A DNA stretch of 53,157 nt, taken from assembly GCA_910584595.1 (NCBI GenBank), contig CAJUBQ010000027.1, positions 1 to 53,157 of the forward strand, read 5' to 3'. Shown here piece after piece: positions 50,965 through 53,157 of the stretch (positions within the stretch are counted from its first letter, which is position 1; every line of letters begins with the position of its first letter). The notes under the pieces are model-generated. The model was not told the origin of the DNA, did not search any database, and was given only the letters and a program-made list of their open reading frames with translations. The position numbers were made by a program, and so were the translations under genes. Origin of the DNA: an uncultured Eubacterium sp. (GTDB taxonomy: Bacteria > Bacillota > Clostridia > Lachnospirales > Lachnospiraceae).

Positions 50965-51378
50965 ATGTTACGAAAAAAAGTATTAATGATATTGGCAGTA
51001 TTTTTAATGGTATTAGAATTGGTTCCGCATATAAAGCCCGTAAGTGCAAGTGCGGCCGACAAAATAGAGTTTACGGCAGGATTGTACAAAAAAGTAGATA
51101 AAGAATTTAAAAAGATTTTAGAAATTGGTTATTTTACAGATGACTATGGGTTTGAAGAAGAGTATGGATTTAGCACTGGCGAAACACACTGGCAGTATTA
51201 TATTCTGACAGTTATTAACAGAAAGACGAAGCAAAAGACAATTTTTTCTGGAGTTATTAAGATTGCAGGGAAGACGGGGACGGAGTTTATACAAGGCAGT
51301 AACGGAGACTTCCCGCTCCCGTTAAATATATCAGCGAAAAAGCTTTCAGCAAAAAAAGCCAGACTGTCAGCTTGCTGA
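50965..51378 (+). CDS. Secreted hypothetical protein, 3' end possibly altered
   Basis: This 137-residue protein has a signal peptide (about 1-30, cleavage near VSASAA) and a short beta-rich mature domain containing HWQYYILTVINRKTKQKT. AAAGGAGAGG precedes the ATG. The last 15 residues (LSAKKARLSAC) are low-complexity, and a different frame stays open past the stop, so the original C-terminus may have been lost. No family was recognised. It is the fourth envelope-related gene in a row in this element. Confidence 0.6.
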   Translation: MLRKKVLMILAVFLMVLELVPHIKPVSASAADKIEFTAGLYKKVDKEFKKILEIGYFTDDYGFEEEYGFSTGETHWQYYILTVINRKTKQKTIFSGVIKIAGKTGTEFIQGSNGDFPLPLNISAKKLSAKKARLSAC

Positions 51379-51494
51379 CAATGCCGGGGATGCTGTTTAA
51401 GATGCCCTGTCCATTAAGAACCGTAAAGCTGCAGCAAGGCATAGGAAACCAGCCAGGGGCTTGTATTTTATGGGATGTTGCTATATACTAGGAG

Positions 51495-51990
51495 CCGCCA
51501 AAACGCACAGTGAAGGATACGGTATTTACCAGCTTGTTCCGGGATAAAGGGTACCTGCTGCAACTGTACCAGGCGCTGCACCCGGAAGATGCCAGCGCAA
51601 AAGAGGAGGATTTCAAAATCATTACCTTGGAAAATATTATGGCAGGCGTGATCTTTAACGATTTGGGGTTTTTGTTTAAAGATAAATTAATATTTCTGGT
51701 TGAGGCGCAGTCGATATGGACGGTGAATATCCTGGTAAGGGTTATCCTATACCTTGCAAAATCCTACCAGGACTATATCATACGGACAGGGCGGGACATC
51801 TATGGGAGCAAAAGGGTCGTGCTGCCCAAGCCAGAGGTCTATGTAATATATACGGGAAGCCGGAAGGCAAAGCCAGAAACGATATCGTTTGCCGAGGAAT
51901 TTTTTCCAGGCGAGGAGTGCGACATAGACGTGGCTGTGCATATGGTATATGATGGGGAAGGGAGATATTATTAACCCGTATATTGCAGCA
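51495..51990 (+). pseudogene. Truncated Rpn-type nuclease gene
   Basis: The frame reads PPKRTVKDTVFTSLFRDKGY onward and is closely similar to the intact protein at 44096-44950 through the active-site region (VIFNDLGFLFKDKLIFLVEAQ) to EECDIDVAVHMVYDG. A stop lies before the N-terminus, so only a GTG at 51510 remains as a start. A one-base shift near 51960 then ends the frame; the +1 frame continues GDIINPYIA before similarity stops. The C-terminal third is gone. Confidence 0.85.
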
Positions 51991-52704
51991 GTTTTTCATA
52001 TTCCATTAAACTGTCTCAAACACGTATAAACTCAAGGTTTTCAGCAGATGCACATTTTCAAACTGTCTCATATTTTGATATAGTTTGATGGTAAAATGTC
52101 GTAAAACAACTACAAAAAACAAGGGGCCTGATACTGTTTTTAGAAGTTATCTTTTAAATTACATTGCTAATAGACAATTCACAAACAAGTACATATTCTA
52201 TGCTCCTATCAATCCATATCAACCAATAATTCAATCTCAAACCTAAAGCAAAGATTTGTATGCTCTATTCTATCAATTACCTATTTTCCTTCTGATATTC
52301 AAATTAAACCGTTATCATACTCCTATTGAGCTTTCTCTTGGCATAGATAAGGACGGCATGACAACCTCAAGGTTATACATTATAATAATTCGTCAATCAA
52401 AGAGTAATCAAACAAGACCAATATAAGCCACATAATAAAATATGAATTTTAAGCGCGTATATGCCCCTGGAATCCATTTTTACTATTTAGGCATACATTT
52501 GGCAAGCGGTATAAAATGCGGATATGGGCGTTCTGATGCGATTTAAGCTAAGAAATGGTAGTATAGATATTTCTTGATATGTGTGATATAATAAATGTCA
52601 AGAGGATATGGCAACAAAACGAGTAATAACAAATGAGATTGAAACATTACTTAGTCGTACATTAATAATTGAATAAAGGCTTGTAAGGTAGAAAGTAGGT
52701 ATAT
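51991..52704. other. AT-rich stretch without a called gene
   Basis: No frame of convincing length or ribosome-binding site was found. AAACTGTCTCA occurs twice (near 52008 and 52070). GGTATAAAATGCGGATATGG near 52508 resembles the loop sequences of the two bidirectional terminators. An extended -10 promoter, TGATATAAT (52584-52592), lies at its end, ahead of the small gene at 52705. Confidence 0.5.
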
Positions 52705-52857
52705 ATGAACAGCAAAGAATTAGCAGTATATTCCATGGCTATAGATAAACTGTTAGAACATGATTTAGTAAAAGATGCAAGAGAAGTATTGCAATTTGCA
52801 ATTTCCCAAGCCCCACCACAACAACGTGAACAAACCAACAACAACATTGATAATTAA
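52705..52857 (+). CDS. 50-residue hypothetical protein
   Basis: The frame encodes MNSKELAVYSMAIDKLLEHD, continuing with LVKDAREVLQFAISQAPPQQ and a polar Asn-rich tail. An extended -10 promoter (TGATATAAT at 52584-52592) lies about 110 bases upstream. The ribosome-binding site is weak (AAAGTAGGT). The helical hairpin-like composition resembles small phage or element regulators, but no family was recognised. Confidence 0.55.
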   Translation: MNSKELAVYSMAIDKLLEHDLVKDAREVLQFAISQAPPQQREQTNNNIDN

Positions 52858-53157
52858 ATGATTTATAAAAATCCTTTACAAGCCTTCATTCAATTATCAA
52901 TGTACAAACTGTACTTTTAAAGCATCATATAGCGGTAAAGTGAAATACTTTCCAGTGTAAAGCGTTAAAATGTAAGGCTTTGCAAACTCATATAAACGAT
53001 AGAACAAAAAGTTAAACGAAATCCAAATCTATGTTTAACGGTATTTTAATCACACCTGGCAACCGCAGGTGTCAGTATTTAATACTTGTATATATTATTA
53101 ATTAGGTAATTGCGAAACTCAAAGAAAATTGGAGGATAAACAGCGTAAAACACAGTT
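52858..53157. other. Terminal stretch without a called gene
   Basis: The only structure seen is an inverted repeat, ACACCTG (53052-53058) and CAGGTGT (53066-53072), without a T tract. GGAGGAT near 53132 could precede a gene that lies beyond the window. Confidence 0.5.

Larger units (their letters stand above)
45193..53157. mobile_element. Element 2: related, internally deleted element in tandem (right end not seen)
   Basis: Beyond attR come a copy of the attL-adjacent terminator, the 3' end of an integrase gene and the 5' end of a rep-like gene, then an XRE switch and cargo not shared with element 1. No third copy of the 44-bp core was found up to the window end, so the right boundary is undetermined. 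The intact attR between the two units indicates tandem accretion at one tRNA. Confidence 0.7.

Overview
The window comes from a low-GC, Gram-positive, spore-forming member of the Clostridia, most likely a Lachnospiraceae-type gut bacterium. This placement is an inference from a SpoVT gene, a BceRSAB-type module, a CotH/VTC/DUF4956 locus, a class B sortase, DUF5688 and tRNA genes that do not encode CCA. No rRNA or CRISPR array was seen.

Region 1 (1-30 kb) is chromosomal. It opens with a tRNA cluster (Tyr, fMet, Phe, Lys), followed by a BceRS-BceAB-type peptide-sensing and detoxification module. Two PadR regulons come next. The second keeps its promoter and palindromic operator but has lost its first gene, a 4Fe-4S ferredoxin-like protein, to frameshifts. 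A second two-component system (9269-11266) lies directly upstream of a cell-surface locus: VTC-domain protein, DUF4956 membrane protein, CotH kinase with an 11-unit Pro/Glu repeat, class B sortase with a triplicated cytoplasmic domain, and a secreted CAP/InlB-repeat/FN3 protein. Exact 11-bp direct repeats upstream of the VTC gene suggest that this regulator controls the locus. Housekeeping genes follow: NfeD, zinc-dependent phospholipase C-like, 2-hydroxyacid dehydrogenase, SpoVB-type flippase, DUF58 plus its membrane partner, spoVT, a trigger-factor-like lipoprotein foldase and a class A penicillin-binding protein.

Region 2 (30,056-45,192) is an integrated mobile element in the 3' end of a tRNA-Pro(CGG) gene, bounded by identical 44-bp repeats. 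From left to right it carries a tyrosine integrase, a small excisionase-like protein, a P-loop ATPase with a cysteine-rich partner, an AT-rich two-gene cargo of unknown function, an XRE repressor with a divergent small-protein operon, a GC-richer DNA-processing block (DUF5688, BRCT, Rad52-like annealing protein, YqaJ exonuclease, DUF932, HTH, Rep-like initiator) and an Rpn-type nuclease. No phage structural genes and no type IV secretion genes are visible, so a mobilizable or satellite-like element is the best reading.

Region 3 (45,193 to the window end) is a second, related element integrated in tandem. An internal deletion has fused the start of its rep gene to the end of its integrase gene. 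It retains an XRE repressor with two perfect palindromic operators, a divergent small protein, a zinc-ribbon/Sel1/CFI-box protein, a ten-cysteine lipoprotein next to an Lgt-like enzyme, small membrane and secreted proteins, and an Rpn remnant. Its right end was not found.

The most promising unexplained systems are three. First, in both elements a small protein divergent from the XRE repressor resembles that repressor's own C-terminal helix, which suggests SinI-like antirepressors. Second, element 2 carries a cysteine-rich lipoprotein with its own lipid-transfer enzyme. Third, element 1 carries an AT-rich two-gene cargo with no recognisable family.
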